DNA of 64,000 nucleotides from positions 496,001 through 560,000 of the forward strand of contig NZ_CAJGYT010000001.1 in NCBI RefSeq assembly GCF_904846035.1. Reading direction: 5' to 3'. Position numbers and translations under genes: made by a program. Source of the stretch: Psychrobacter aestuarii (lineage in GTDB: Bacteria > Pseudomonadota > Gammaproteobacteria > Pseudomonadales > Moraxellaceae). Below are positions 17,165-25,753 of this stretch, in pieces (position 1 is the first letter of the stretch; each line of letters opens with the position of its first letter). Under the pieces are notes generated by a model. It was not told where the DNA came from. It saw only the letters and a list, made by a program, of their open reading frames with translations, and made no database searches.

Positions 17165-18406
17165 TTGAATTCATCGGCAGATATACAAGCAATTTTGGCA
17201 CTAGCAGATGGTACAATTTTTCGTGGTGTGAGTATCGGTAGCCGTGGTCATCGTGTCGGTGAGGTCGTATTTAATACAGCCATGACAGGGTACCAAGAAA
17301 TACTGACCGACCCAAGTTATGCCCGCCAGTTGGTCACCTTGACCTATCCGCACATTGGTAACACTGGCACCAACAGTGAAGACAGCGAATCTGGTAATAC
17401 CCACAAAATCTGGGCAGAAGGTCTGATTATCCGTGATGCCACTATGGCAACCTCAAGTTTTCGTAACACCGAATCATTAACCGATTACCTCACGCGCAAT
17501 GACACGGTCGCGATTGCCGACATCGACACCCGTAAGCTGACGCGTATCTTGCGTGATAAAGGCGCACAGCATGGCTGCATCATGACTGCCTCAGAAGGCA
17601 GCGCCATCACCCCTGATGACGAGCAAAAAGCGATTGAACTGGCAAAAGGCTTTGCGGGTCTATCAGGTATGGACTTGGCAAAAGAATGCTGCAACCCTGA
17701 TGGCTTTGAGTGGACAGAAGGCACGTGGGAGCTGTCAGACACCCTACTTAACCGCGACGTCGAAGGCAGCTTTGATACTGGTACTGGCGGCTTCTTTAAA
17801 CAGCTTGGCAAACACATCGACGAAAAATACAACGTCGTTGCCTATGACTTTGGTACCAAAACCAACATCCTACGTATGCTCGTTGACCGCGGCTGCCGCG
17901 TGACGGTCGTCCCTGCCGAGACGCCAATCGCTGACGTACTGGCGATGAATCCAGACGGCATCTTCTTATCAAACGGTCCTGGTGACCCAGCAGCATGTAC
18001 CTATGCCATTGACAACGTGCGTCACATCATCGAAAACACCGATGTCCCGACCTTTGGTATCTGCCTAGGTCATCAGCTCGTTGGTCTTGCCAGCGGCGCG
18101 AACACCATGAAGATGAAAACGGGTCACCACGGCGCCAACCACCCTGTACAAGATGTGGAAGCAGGCACGGTGATGATTACCAGTCAGAACCACGGCTTTG
18201 CGGTCGATGAAGCGACTTTGCCAGACAATGTCAAATCAACGCACCGTTCATTGTTCGATGGCACCAACCAAGGCATCGAGCTGACCAACAAGCCTGTCTT
18301 TAGCTTCCAAGGTCACCCAGAAGCCAGCCCAGGTCCACACGACTGCGCGCCATTATTTGACCGCTTTATCACCTTGATGGAAGCAGCGAAAACAGCACAA
18401 GCATAA
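17165..18406 (+). CDS. carA: Carbamoyl-phosphate synthase small (glutaminase) subunit
   Basis: 413 residues from a TTG start at 17165, placed seven bases after GGAGG; no ATG fits the family N-terminus. The N-terminal CPSase domain (about 8-150) includes [20 protein letters not shown]. The class I glutamine amidotransferase domain (about 225-405) has the nucleophile in FGICLGHQ and the His/Glu pair in [10 protein letters not shown]. It hydrolyses glutamine and feeds ammonia to CarB for arginine and pyrimidine synthesis. The product is 20-30 residues longer than E. coli CarA, mostly from an insert near residues 160-215. Confidence 0.96.
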   Translation: MNSSADIQAILALADGTIFRGVSIGSRGHRVGEVVFNTAMTGYQEILTDPSYARQLVTLTYPHIGNTGTNSEDSESGNTHKIWAEGLIIRDATMATSSFRNTESLTDYLTRNDTVAIADIDTRKLTRILRDKGAQHGCIMTASEGSAITPDDEQKAIELAKGFAGLSGMDLAKECCNPDGFEWTEGTWELSDTLLNRDVEGSFDTGTGGFFKQLGKHIDEKYNVVAYDFGTKTNILRMLVDRGCRVTVVPAETPIADVLAMNPDGIFLSNGPGDPAACTYAIDNVRHIIENTDVPTFGICLGHQLVGLASGANTMKMKTGHHGANHPVQDVEAGTVMITSQNHGFAVDEATLPDNVKSTHRSLFDGTNQGIELTNKPVFSFQGHPEASPGPHDCAPLFDRFITLMEAAKTAQA

Positions 18407-18411
18407 GCGTA

Positions 18412-18496
18412 TGCGGTCATTATCTGCCTAGCGGATAAGACGACAGACAGGCGCGGTACACCCTATCGCGCCTGTTATGCCGCACCTAGCAGATAA
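18412..18496 (+). other. Structured carA-carB intercistronic element
   Basis: An inner 9-bp stem, acaggcgcg (18447-18455) with cgcgcctgt (18467-18475), is enclosed by ttatctgcctag (18420-18431) with ctagcagataa (18486-18496), one bulged base. A further tgcgg/ccgca pairing (18412-18416 with 18480-18484) would cross it. No T-run follows directly, so it is more likely an RNA-processing or stabilising element than a terminator. Confidence 0.5.
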
Positions 18497-18560
18497 CCAA
18501 GTACCGTGACTTCTTTTTTCATACTTATTTTTTTAATATTTAACGAAGGTTGCCACAACT

Positions 18561-21500
18561 ATGCCAAAACGTACCGACATAAAAAGCATTCTTATCATTG
18601 GCGCAGGCCCTATCGTCATCGGTCAGGCGTGTGAGTTTGACTATTCAGGCGCACAGGCGTGTAAAGCACTGCGTGAAGAAGGTTACCGCGTTATTTTGGT
18701 CAACTCAAACCCTGCGACCATCATGACCGATCCTGTCATGGCAGACGCCACCTACATCGAGCCAATCACTTGGCAGACGGTTGAGCAAATCATCGCCAAA
18801 GAGCGTCCAGACGCCATTTTGCCAACGATGGGCGGTCAGACCGCACTAAACTGCGCGCTTGAACTGGACAAGCACGGCGTATTGACCAAATACAACTGCG
18901 AGTTGATTGGCGCGACCAAAGACGCCATCGAAATGGCAGAAGACCGCGACCTATTTGATAAAGCAATGAAACGTATCGGTCTTGAGTGCCCACGCGCTGA
19001 AGTCGCTGAAACCATGGAAGAAGCCTTTGCTACCCAAGAAAAAATGGGCTATCCGTGTATCATTCGTCCCTCATTCACTATGGGCGGCTCAGGCGGTGGT
19101 ATCGCGTACAACCGTGACGAGTTCATCGAGATTTGTGAGCGCGGCTTTGACTTGTCACCGACCCATCAGCTTTTGATTGATGAATCACTCATCGGTTGGA
19201 AAGAGTACGAGATGGAAGTGGTTCGTGACAAAAACGACAACTGCATCATCATCTGTGCCATCGAAAACTTTGACCCAATGGGCGTGCATACAGGCGACTC
19301 AATCACCGTTGCCCCAGCGCAAACCTTGACCGACAAAGAATATCAAATCATGCGTAACGCCTCACTCGCGGTACTGCGTGAGATTGGTGTCGAGACTGGC
19401 GGCTCAAACGTACAGTTCGGTCTGAACCCAAAAACAGGTCGTATGGTCGTTATCGAGATGAACCCACGTGTATCACGTTCATCCGCACTGGCTTCAAAAG
19501 CGACGGGCTTCCCTATCGCCAAAATCGCTGCAAAATTGGCAGTCGGCTACACGCTTGATGAGCTACAAAACGACATCACTGGCGGCAAAACCCCAGCGAG
19601 CTTCGAGCCTGCGCTTGACTACGTTGTGACCAAGATTCCACGCTTTAACTTTGAAAAGTTCTCAAAAGCGGACAACGTGCTATCAACGCAGATGAAATCT
19701 GTGGGCGAAGTCATGGCGATTGGTCGTAACTTCCAAGAGTCGATGCAAAAAGCCCTACGCGGCATGGAAACGGGCGCAAACGGTTTTGATGAGCAAATCG
19801 ACTTTGCCAAAGTCAGCGTCGATGCAGCACGTACTGAAATCACCAACCGCCTAACCCTGCCAACGCCTGAGCGTATCTTTTACGTTGCAGACGCGTTCCG
19901 CGTGGGCATGAGCGTCGATGACGTGTTTAATTACACCAAAATCGACCCATGGTTCTTGGTACAAATCGAAGACATCGTAAAAAGTGAAGCGACTGTAAAA
20001 GCGCTTGGCTTTGGTGGTCTAAACGCAGACAACCTACGCAGCTTTAAGCGTAAAGGTCTGTCTGACTTGCGTCTTGCTGAACTGCTTGGCGTCTCGCAAA
20101 AGCAATTGCGTCAAAAGCGTTGGGACTTGGGCGTCTATCCTGTGTACAAGCGTGTCGATACCTGCGCCGCAGAATTTGCGACCAGCACCGCGTATATGTA
20201 CTCAACCTATGACGAAGAGTGCGAAGCGAACCCAACCGACAAGAAAAAAATCATGGTCATCGGCGGCGGTCCAAACCGTATCGGTCAAGGTATCGAGTTT
20301 GACTACTGCTGTGTACACGCGGCACTTGCCATGCGTGAAGACGGCTTTGAAACCATCATGGTCAACTGTAACCCTGAAACGGTATCAACCGACTATGACA
20401 CCTCTGACCGTCTGTACTTTGAGCCAATCACGCTAGAAGACGTGCTAGAGATTGTCCGTGTTGAAAACCCAGACGGCGTTATCGTCCAGTTCGGTGGTCA
20501 GACGCCGCTAAAACTGGCACGCGCACTGGAATCTGCGGGCGTAAAAATCATCGGTACCAGCCCAGACGCCATCGACCGCGCTGAAGACCGTGAGCGCTTC
20601 CAGCACATGATTCAGCAGCTGAACCTAACCCAGCCATCAAACGCGCTAGCCACCAGCTTTGAAGACGGCTTAGTAAAAGCCAAAGATGTGGGCTACCCAC
20701 TCGTTGTCCGTCCTTCTTACGTCTTGGGCGGTCGTGCGATGGAAATCGTCTATAACGAAGATGAGCTAAAGCACTACTTACGCACTGCCGTACAAGCGTC
20801 AAACGAAGCACCTGTACTGCTTGACCGCTTCTTAGATGACGCTATCGAAGTTGACGTTGATTGCGTGAGCGACGGCAAAAACGTCGTTATCGGCGGCATT
20901 ATGCAGCATATCGAACAGGCGGGCGTCCACTCAGGCGACTCAGCATGTTCATTGCCACCATACTCGCTATCAGACGAGCTGTGTGACGTGATGCGCGCGC
21001 AAACCGTTGCCATGGCAAAAGAGCTTGGCGTGGTTGGTCTAATGAACGTACAGTTCGCGGTAAAAGGCGAAACCGTGTACATCCTTGAAGTGAACCCACG
21101 CGCCGCGCGTACCGTACCGTATGTATCAAAATGCATCGGCACGTCACTGGCGCAGGTTGCTGCCCGCTGTATGGCTGGCTCAAGCCTAGAAGAACAAGGC
21201 TTTACTGCAGAAATCAAACCGTCGTTCTACGCGGTCAAAGAAGCGGTATTCCCGTTTGCCAAGTTCCCTGGCGTTGACCCTATCCTAAGCCCAGAGATGA
21301 AATCAACCGGCGAAGTGATGGGCGTGGGCAAAACCTTTGGCGAAGCCTTTTACAAAGCCATCATCGGCAGTAACGAGCGTCTGCCAGGCTTGCCTGTTGA
21401 GGGCGAGACCAAAACCGTCTTTATCTCTGTACGTGACAGCGACAAAGCGCAAATCCCAGCCGTTGCGAAGCAATTGGCGGATTATGGCTTTAAACTGGTC

Positions 21501-21815
21501 GCGACCGAAGGCACGCAAAAAGCCATCGAAGCCGAAGGCATCGAGTGTGCGCGTATCAACAAGGTCACCGAAGGTCGTCCACACATCGTTGACGCGCTGA
21601 AAAATGGTCAGATTGATTTAATCATCAACACTACCGAAGGCAAGCAAGCGCAAGAGGACTCGTTCTCTATTCGCCGCAGCGCGCTACAAGGTAAAGTGTT
21701 CTATGTGACCACGCTCGGCGCGGCTGACGCGGTATGTAAGTCATACGCCATTGACTTGCCATTTGAAGTGTACAAGCTTCAAGACCTACATCAGCAAGCA
21801 CAAACGGCTGAATAA
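18561..21815 (+). CDS. carB: Carbamoyl-phosphate synthase large subunit
   Basis: 1084 residues, the usual size. Two homologous ATP-grasp halves are clear: the first has [18 protein letters not shown] (about 12-29) and [12 protein letters not shown], the second [17 protein letters not shown] (about 570) and [15 protein letters not shown]. The C-terminal 150 residues form the allosteric MGS-like domain ([11 protein letters not shown] onward). It makes carbamoyl phosphate from bicarbonate, ammonia and two ATP with CarA. A GAAGG site lies before the ATG. A terminator 100 bases downstream separates it from greA. Confidence 0.98.
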   Translation: MPKRTDIKSILIIGAGPIVIGQACEFDYSGAQACKALREEGYRVILVNSNPATIMTDPVMADATYIEPITWQTVEQIIAKERPDAILPTMGGQTALNCALELDKHGVLTKYNCELIGATKDAIEMAEDRDLFDKAMKRIGLECPRAEVAETMEEAFATQEKMGYPCIIRPSFTMGGSGGGIAYNRDEFIEICERGFDLSPTHQLLIDESLIGWKEYEMEVVRDKNDNCIIICAIENFDPMGVHTGDSITVAPAQTLTDKEYQIMRNASLAVLREIGVETGGSNVQFGLNPKTGRMVVIEMNPRVSRSSALASKATGFPIAKIAAKLAVGYTLDELQNDITGGKTPASFEPALDYVVTKIPRFNFEKFSKADNVLSTQMKSVGEVMAIGRNFQESMQKALRGMETGANGFDEQIDFAKVSVDAARTEITNRLTLPTPERIFYVADAFRVGMSVDDVFNYTKIDPWFLVQIEDIVKSEATVKALGFGGLNADNLRSFKRKGLSDLRLAELLGVSQKQLRQKRWDLGVYPVYKRVDTCAAEFATSTAYMYSTYDEECEANPTDKKKIMVIGGGPNRIGQGIEFDYCCVHAALAMREDGFETIMVNCNPETVSTDYDTSDRLYFEPITLEDVLEIVRVENPDGVIVQFGGQTPLKLARALESAGVKIIGTSPDAIDRAEDRERFQHMIQQLNLTQPSNALATSFEDGLVKAKDVGYPLVVRPSYVLGGRAMEIVYNEDELKHYLRTAVQASNEAPVLLDRFLDDAIEVDVDCVSDGKNVVIGGIMQHIEQAGVHSGDSACSLPPYSLSDELCDVMRAQTVAMAKELGVVGLMNVQFAVKGETVYILEVNPRAARTVPYVSKCIGTSLAQVAARCMAGSSLEEQGFTAEIKPSFYAVKEAVFPFAKFPGVDPILSPEMKSTGEVMGVGKTFGEAFYKAIIGSNERLPGLPVEGETKTVFISVRDSDKAQIPAVAKQLADYGFKLVATEGTQKAIEAEGIECARINKVTEGRPHIVDALKNGQIDLIINTTEGKQAQEDSFSIRRSALQGKVFYVTTLGAADAVCKSYAIDLPFEVYKLQDLHQQAQTAE

Positions 21816-21914
21816 ACCTGACTGGCTCATGTGCGCTTTGCATGAGCACACGGTTATTTAGCCATCTATGTTTTGTGTTGATACAAGCATAAACGCCATT
21901 TTTTAAGACAACAA

Positions 21915-21954
21915 CGCGCCCTGATACCCAATTTGTATCGGGGCGTTTTTTATG
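21915..21954 (+). terminator. carB terminator
   Basis: An 11-bp stem, cgccctgatac (21917-21927) with gtatcggggcg (21935-21945), with one G-U pair, is followed by TTTTTT. Confidence 0.88.
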
Positions 21955-22010
21955 CAAGGTATTACAATCTTTTACCCATATTCGCCTGCACCCCCTTGCC
22001 TATCGGCACT

Positions 22011-22070
22011 GCATACAGGTAGAATGAGATTATTGTTTCAAACGTTATTATGCAAGGCAAACCTGTATGC
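22011..22070. repeat. 10-bp inverted repeat in the carB-greA gap
   Basis: gcatacaggt at 22011-22020 and acctgtatgc at 22061-22070 are perfect inverted copies 40 bases apart. They lie between the carB terminator and a second terminator at 22139. The rest of the 476-bp carB-greA gap holds the two terminators and the greA leader; no convincing protein gene is seen. Confidence 0.5.
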
Positions 22071-22138
22071 CGCGATAATCGAAGACCAAAACGCTTGTGT
22101 TTTTGCCGACAAAGACACGGACATAACGATTTTTTGAC

Positions 22139-22172
22139 AACAAAAACGCCCAGTTTCTCGGGCGTTTTTGTT
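22139..22172. terminator. Bidirectional terminator upstream of greA
   Basis: A perfect 13-bp stem, aacaaaaacgccc (22139-22151) with gggcgtttttgtt (22160-22172), has an eight-base loop and A/T-rich flanks. It would end any RNA made in the gap after carB, or minus-strand readthrough. Confidence 0.8.
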
Positions 22173-22182
22173 ATCGTGCGTT

Positions 22183-22188
22183 TATAAT
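22183..22188 (+). promoter_or_regulatory. -10 box candidate for greA
   Basis: tataat at 22183-22188, just after the terminator. The -35 region is not consensus. It would give a leader of about 95 bases before greA. Confidence 0.4.
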
Positions 22189-22220
22189 TTTGGCTGCGGT
22201 TGTGCTGTTTGCTTATTGCC

Positions 22221-22256
22221 TGTTTGGTGCGCTGCCATGCCGCCAAACATTTTTAT
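22221..22256 (+). terminator. Attenuator-like hairpin in the greA leader
   Basis: A 7-bp stem, tgtttgg (22221-22227) with ccaaaca (22243-22249), is followed at once by TTTTTATT, 35 bases before the greA ATG. It can act as an intrinsic terminator between the likely promoter and greA. Confidence 0.5.
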
Positions 22257-22291
22257 TCGTATCATAGAACCGACACATTAAAGGACATCAT

Positions 22292-22768
22292 ATGCAACGC
22301 TATCCCATGACTCCGCAAGGACACGCGACTCTAGAAGCTGAGCTAAAGCAGCTCAAAAGCGTCGATCGCCCACGCATCACCGCCGCTATCGCTGAAGCCC
22401 GCGAACATGGCGACTTAAAAGAAAACGCCGAATACCATGCCGCCCGTGAGCAGCAAGGCTTTTGTGAAGCGCGTATCCGCGATATCGAAGCCAAGCTTGG
22501 CGGCGCGCAAATCATCGATCCTGCCACTCTGCCAAGAGAGGGTCGCGTGGTGTTTGGCGTGACGGTAGTCATCGAAAACATGGACACCGAAGAAGAAAAG
22601 CGCTACAAAATCGTCGGCGATGACGAAGCGGACTTTAAAGCGGGCAAAATCTCAGTAAACTCGCCCATCGCGCGCGGCTTGATTGGTAAAGTGGAAGGCG
22701 ATGAAGTACGCATCCAGACCCCAAGCGGCACGGTCGAATACGAAGTGATGGAAGTCGTTTACGAGTAG
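22292..22768 (+). CDS. greA: Transcription elongation factor GreA
   Basis: 158 residues, exactly the family length. The N-terminal coiled coil (about 1-75) carries the acidic tip [14 protein letters not shown] (about 38-51) that enters the RNA polymerase secondary channel. The C-terminal FKBP-like domain has [25 protein letters not shown]. It stimulates cleavage of backtracked RNA. An AAAGGA site precedes the ATG. The carA-carB-greA order also occurs in Pseudomonas, but here terminators and a likely own promoter separate greA from carB. Confidence 0.97.
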   Translation: MQRYPMTPQGHATLEAELKQLKSVDRPRITAAIAEAREHGDLKENAEYHAAREQQGFCEARIRDIEAKLGGAQIIDPATLPREGRVVFGVTVVIENMDTEEEKRYKIVGDDEADFKAGKISVNSPIARGLIGKVEGDEVRIQTPSGTVEYEVMEVVYE

Positions 22769-22896
22769 CCTTCCTCGTCTTGTCGGTTACATAATACTGC
22801 TTTTTTATCACGTTGAAATTGCTGCATAATTTGCGATACATACCGTGTTAAACGTCTTGTGACCACTGATGCTGTTCATCATCATCAGCTTTTACG

Positions 22897-22940
22897 CCCT
22901 CGTGTTTTGACATCGATATTGTCAAAACACGGGGGTTTTT
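22897..22940 (+). terminator. Terminator downstream of greA
   Basis: A 15-bp stem, ccctcgtgttttgac (22897-22911) with gtcaaaacacggggg (22921-22935), with one G-U pair, is followed by TTTTT. Confidence 0.88.
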
Positions 22941-23018
22941 CTGTGTCAATGTATGCAGATTTTTATCTTATTTACGTTGTTTTTCCATGATTGGTTATTC
23001 GTTATTTAGGAGTTTGTT

Positions 23019-23873
23019 ATGATGATGTCTTCTGTTTTATCACGTTCTGCGAGTATCGCAGCCCCCTTAAGCGCCTTATTTGCCGCTATGCTCAGTATCA
23101 GCGCACACGCTGCACCTGAAGTTTATGTAACCCCTAATGTCGGCGGCACGACCACAGTGGTCGAGCAGCACTCAGACGGTTCGATCTCGACAATCAGCGC
23201 CTCACCCAGTGGTATCACGATGCGCGATGGCATGCCCTATTCGGTCACCACCGTCAACACCACACCGCGATATAGCATTCGTCAAGGGACAACAACGGTC
23301 ACCACCTTGCCTGCGCCTGTCACCGTTGCGCCGACCGTGATTGCCGCTCCTGCAGTGACCGTCACGCCAGCCACTACCGTGGTGACACCCGCGCCGACGG
23401 TACTGACGCCTGTGACCACCGTTGCGCCGCCTGTCATGACCACGACACCTGCAGTGACCACCGTGTCTATTGACACTTTGCAGTTGCAGCCGACCTTTAG
23501 CGCGCCGAATGTCGTCAATGCCAATACCAAGATTATGAAAATCTTAAAAAACAGTGACGGACGTGATGTCGCTGTACCTGCCAATCACATCGCCCCTGGT
23601 GACGTGATTGAATACCGCACCACCTATACTAACACCAGCGCGCAGCCGATCAGCAATGTCAATGCGACCGTTGCGCTACCGAGCAATGTTCAGCTGGTCT
23701 CTTTAAACAGCCCGCTGCCGACCCTTGCCACCACGGGCAATGGCTATCAGACCATCCAGCAGATGGGCAACACCACTGTGATTCAAGAAAACTATTCTGG
23801 ACTGCGCTGGGACTTGGCAAACGTGACCACGGACGCGCCGCAAACGGTTGTGATTCGTGCGAAAGTGCAGTAG
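23019..23873 (+). CDS. Exported Thr/Val/Pro-rich protein with a C-terminal DUF11-like domain
   Basis: 284 residues. A signal peptide ends near SAHAAPE (about residues 29-35). Residues 35-85 are a small Ser/Thr-rich region. Residues about 88-150 are a low-complexity stretch of alternating Thr, Val, Pro and Ala, which looks like a wall- or envelope-spanning stalk. The last 115 residues (IKKILKN-like start, then GDVIEYRTTYTNTSAQPISNVNATVALPSN) resemble the DUF11/beta-sandwich repeats of surface proteins. AGGAG lies six bases before the first of three consecutive ATGs. Function unknown; a periplasmic or surface role is inference. Confidence 0.75.
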   Translation: MMMSSVLSRSASIAAPLSALFAAMLSISAHAAPEVYVTPNVGGTTTVVEQHSDGSISTISASPSGITMRDGMPYSVTTVNTTPRYSIRQGTTTVTTLPAPVTVAPTVIAAPAVTVTPATTVVTPAPTVLTPVTTVAPPVMTTTPAVTTVSIDTLQLQPTFSAPNVVNANTKIMKILKNSDGRDVAVPANHIAPGDVIEYRTTYTNTSAQPISNVNATVALPSNVQLVSLNSPLPTLATTGNGYQTIQQMGNTTVIQENYSGLRWDLANVTTDAPQTVVIRAKVQ

Positions 23874-23922
23874 GTTTTGCTGATTTAGCTTTGTCATTAA
23901 ATCAATCATAGTGTACTAGAAG

Positions 23923-23965
23923 AAGGCTTTGTACGTTTTAAAATAACGGACAAAGCCTTTTTTGT
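23923..23965 (+). terminator. Terminator after the Thr/Val/Pro-rich protein gene
   Basis: A perfect 10-bp stem, aaggctttgt (23923-23932) with acaaagcctt (23950-23959), is followed by a T-run. Confidence 0.85.
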
Positions 23966-24043
23966 TTGCTAGAAATACAGTTTTATCATCAGAATTTTGC
24001 TATAGTGCTGCTAATTAAAAACAAATATCTGGTTATCATTTGC

Positions 24044-24661
24044 ATGTATAGAGTGACTTCTTTTTGTTCATTGATCTTCATAATTTACGGTTGTATTTTG
24101 AGTTCCACTTCTTGGGCGAAGTCCACTGAACCAGAATTTGACAATAGCTTTTATATATCAAAAATTTGCACTGCTTATATAACTCAAAATGATGCTGAAT
24201 ATTGCGACGATGGATATATTCTTAAAAGCGAAACATTAGCAAATGGTCAAACTAAAGAGACCGTCTTAATGGATGAAATTGGTGCTTACGGTTGGAATCA
24301 TATTTCTATTAATAAAATTGACACTGAGACTTATCACGTCTATGTTGGCTGCGGTACTTCGTGCGGTGCAAATATGCTATTTGGTCGTGACAGTAAGGAG
24401 CAAGACTTTGGTCTATACTTTGATCGTCATGCAAACAGTCAATGTACTATTGAATACGATAATGAAAAAAAACAATGGGTTGCGCGTCGTTTCTTCTCTA
24501 ATAAAGAAAGTTTATTGCCTTCGACCTATGACCCTGATGCATTTGCGTTTGCCGCTTATCCCAAATATCGTGTTGAGTTTGACCAAAAAGGACGTCTTAT
24601 TGTCAAAGAAAATTTCTCAGATGAAGTGATTCAAACGTTGCCCAATCCCTGCGACCATTGA
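24044..24661 (+). CDS. Hypothetical exported protein in AT-rich islet
   Basis: 205 residues from ATG 24044, which gives a clean signal peptide (MYRVTSFCSLIFIIYGCILSS, cleaved near SWAKS); the open frame extends upstream to 23966 without a better start. The mature part is acidic with four to six Cys (ICTAYI, YCDDGY, GCGTSCGAN, PNPCDH) that could form disulfides in the periplasm. Codon use is clearly more AT-rich than in flanking genes, suggesting transfer. Its last codons and stop fall inside the first copy of a 25-bp direct repeat. No family recognised. Confidence 0.6.
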   Translation: MYRVTSFCSLIFIIYGCILSSTSWAKSTEPEFDNSFYISKICTAYITQNDAEYCDDGYILKSETLANGQTKETVLMDEIGAYGWNHISINKIDTETYHVYVGCGTSCGANMLFGRDSKEQDFGLYFDRHANSQCTIEYDNEKKQWVARRFFSNKESLLPSTYDPDAFAFAAYPKYRVEFDQKGRLIVKENFSDEVIQTLPNPCDH

Positions 24662-24677
24662 CGCGATAGGATACGAT
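24653..24677 (+). repeat. 25-bp direct repeat, copy 1
   Basis: Starts gacca, continues tgacgcgataggatacgat, and differs from the copy at 25728-25752 at a single base. It covers the stop codon of the preceding gene. With copy 2 it bounds a 1.05-kb segment holding two orphan genes. Confidence 0.85.
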
Positions 24678-24697
24678 GATTTGTAAATAGGAAACAT

Positions 24698-25090
24698 ATG
24701 AATTATTACTTATCCCAGTTAAAATGGATTATTAATGCTTTAGCTTTAGATCCAAAGCAGTTATATAAATTGTTACCAGTAGGGGATTTTGTCCCTCTTG
24801 AACTAGTACAACAATATGAAGGGGTGGTAGATGAAGACTTATCTAACATCCAATGTATTTTATCTGCTGATCAACTTAAGGGAATTGAACCTTTAAATAC
24901 CTATCTATATACGATCATACAGAAAGAAGATTTAGCCGACGCTTGGTATGATAATGACTTTGTCTATAGTCCAGAATGGCAAGTCCTACATACGATGGCA
25001 AAAGATTTTGAACAGTATATGGGCTGGCAAATATCAGAGCCACTACCCCCATTGTACAGCCAAGTTATTGATATTAATAATGAATCATAA
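24698..25090 (+). CDS. Hypothetical small acidic protein
   Basis: 130 residues, acidic, no signal peptide or membrane helix, predicted mainly helical. An AGGAAA site precedes the ATG. It resembles in size and charge the immunity-type orphans found in accessory islets, but no family signature is recognised and no toxin gene lies beside it. AT-rich codon use matches the neighbours at 24044 and 25135 and differs from the flanking chromosome. Confidence 0.55.
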   Translation: MNYYLSQLKWIINALALDPKQLYKLLPVGDFVPLELVQQYEGVVDEDLSNIQCILSADQLKGIEPLNTYLYTIIQKEDLADAWYDNDFVYSPEWQVLHTMAKDFEQYMGWQISEPLPPLYSQVIDINNES

Positions 25091-25134
25091 ATCTAAAACT
25101 TAAAGCAAGTTACATCAAACCGTTCACCACTCTT

Positions 25135-25563
25135 ATGAAGAAATTTTTTATTGTTCTTGCATTAGTGCTCACAGGCGCGACCATCACTTACTATTGGTAT
25201 CCCATACAACTACTTGGTGATTTAAAAGCGCGCAATGCGTTTGGTGGTGGTCTATTTGGTGGACATACGCTGTATTTTCGAGGCGACAAAATCGGCTATC
25301 TGAACGGTTTAGACTCATGGTATATACAAGGCTCGGTAGCCTATGGCACGATGACGTATAACCAATGGCGAACCAATGAAGGGGTGGTTTACTTTTACAT
25401 TGATGTCTGTACCGATGATGTGCTGCTAATAAAAAACCATTCTTTATTTGAAGACTTCTTAGACGCCCAAGGCATTGATAAAGACAAACGCAATTATATG
25501 AGTGGGTATAACTTTATTAGTATGAAAACGCGTGAATATTCTTCTTCTTACCGCTGTGTGTAA
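25135..25563 (+). CDS. Hypothetical membrane-anchored or exported protein
   Basis: 142 residues. An N-terminal hydrophobic segment (MKKFFIVLALVLTGATITYYW) is a signal peptide or anchor. The rest is aromatic-rich (many Tyr and Trp), suggesting a beta-rich domain, with Cys in VCTDDV and SYRCV. No ribosome site of note and no recognised family. It is the second gene of the segment lying between the two 25-bp direct repeats. Confidence 0.55.
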   Translation: MKKFFIVLALVLTGATITYYWYPIQLLGDLKARNAFGGGLFGGHTLYFRGDKIGYLNGLDSWYIQGSVAYGTMTYNQWRTNEGVVYFYIDVCTDDVLLIKNHSLFEDFLDAQGIDKDKRNYMSGYNFISMKTREYSSSYRCV

Positions 25564-25727
25564 TAATTTCTAGCTATTAATTTTATGCTAAATTGAGCGT
25601 CAAACACATTCGCTGCACCAAACCAATACGACACCAGATGTCGTTTTATTTTTGCCAATTTTTCTTATTTTACAATCACTTATCCTAAGTTTGTTAAAAT
25701 AGAGGTCACAAAAACGCGAACAATCAT

Positions 25728-25752
25728 GACCACTGACGCGATAGGATACGAT
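25728..25752 (+). repeat. 25-bp direct repeat, copy 2
   Basis: Second copy of the 24653-24677 repeat with one base difference. It contains the TAGGA ribosome site of the radical-SAM gene, whose ATG follows one base later. Confidence 0.85.
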
Positions 25753-25753
25753 T

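Noticed and set aside
21952-22137. A 61-codon plus-strand frame between the carB and upstream-greA terminators
   Set aside because: No ribosome site, no family character, and it spans an inverted repeat better explained as RNA or DNA structure.
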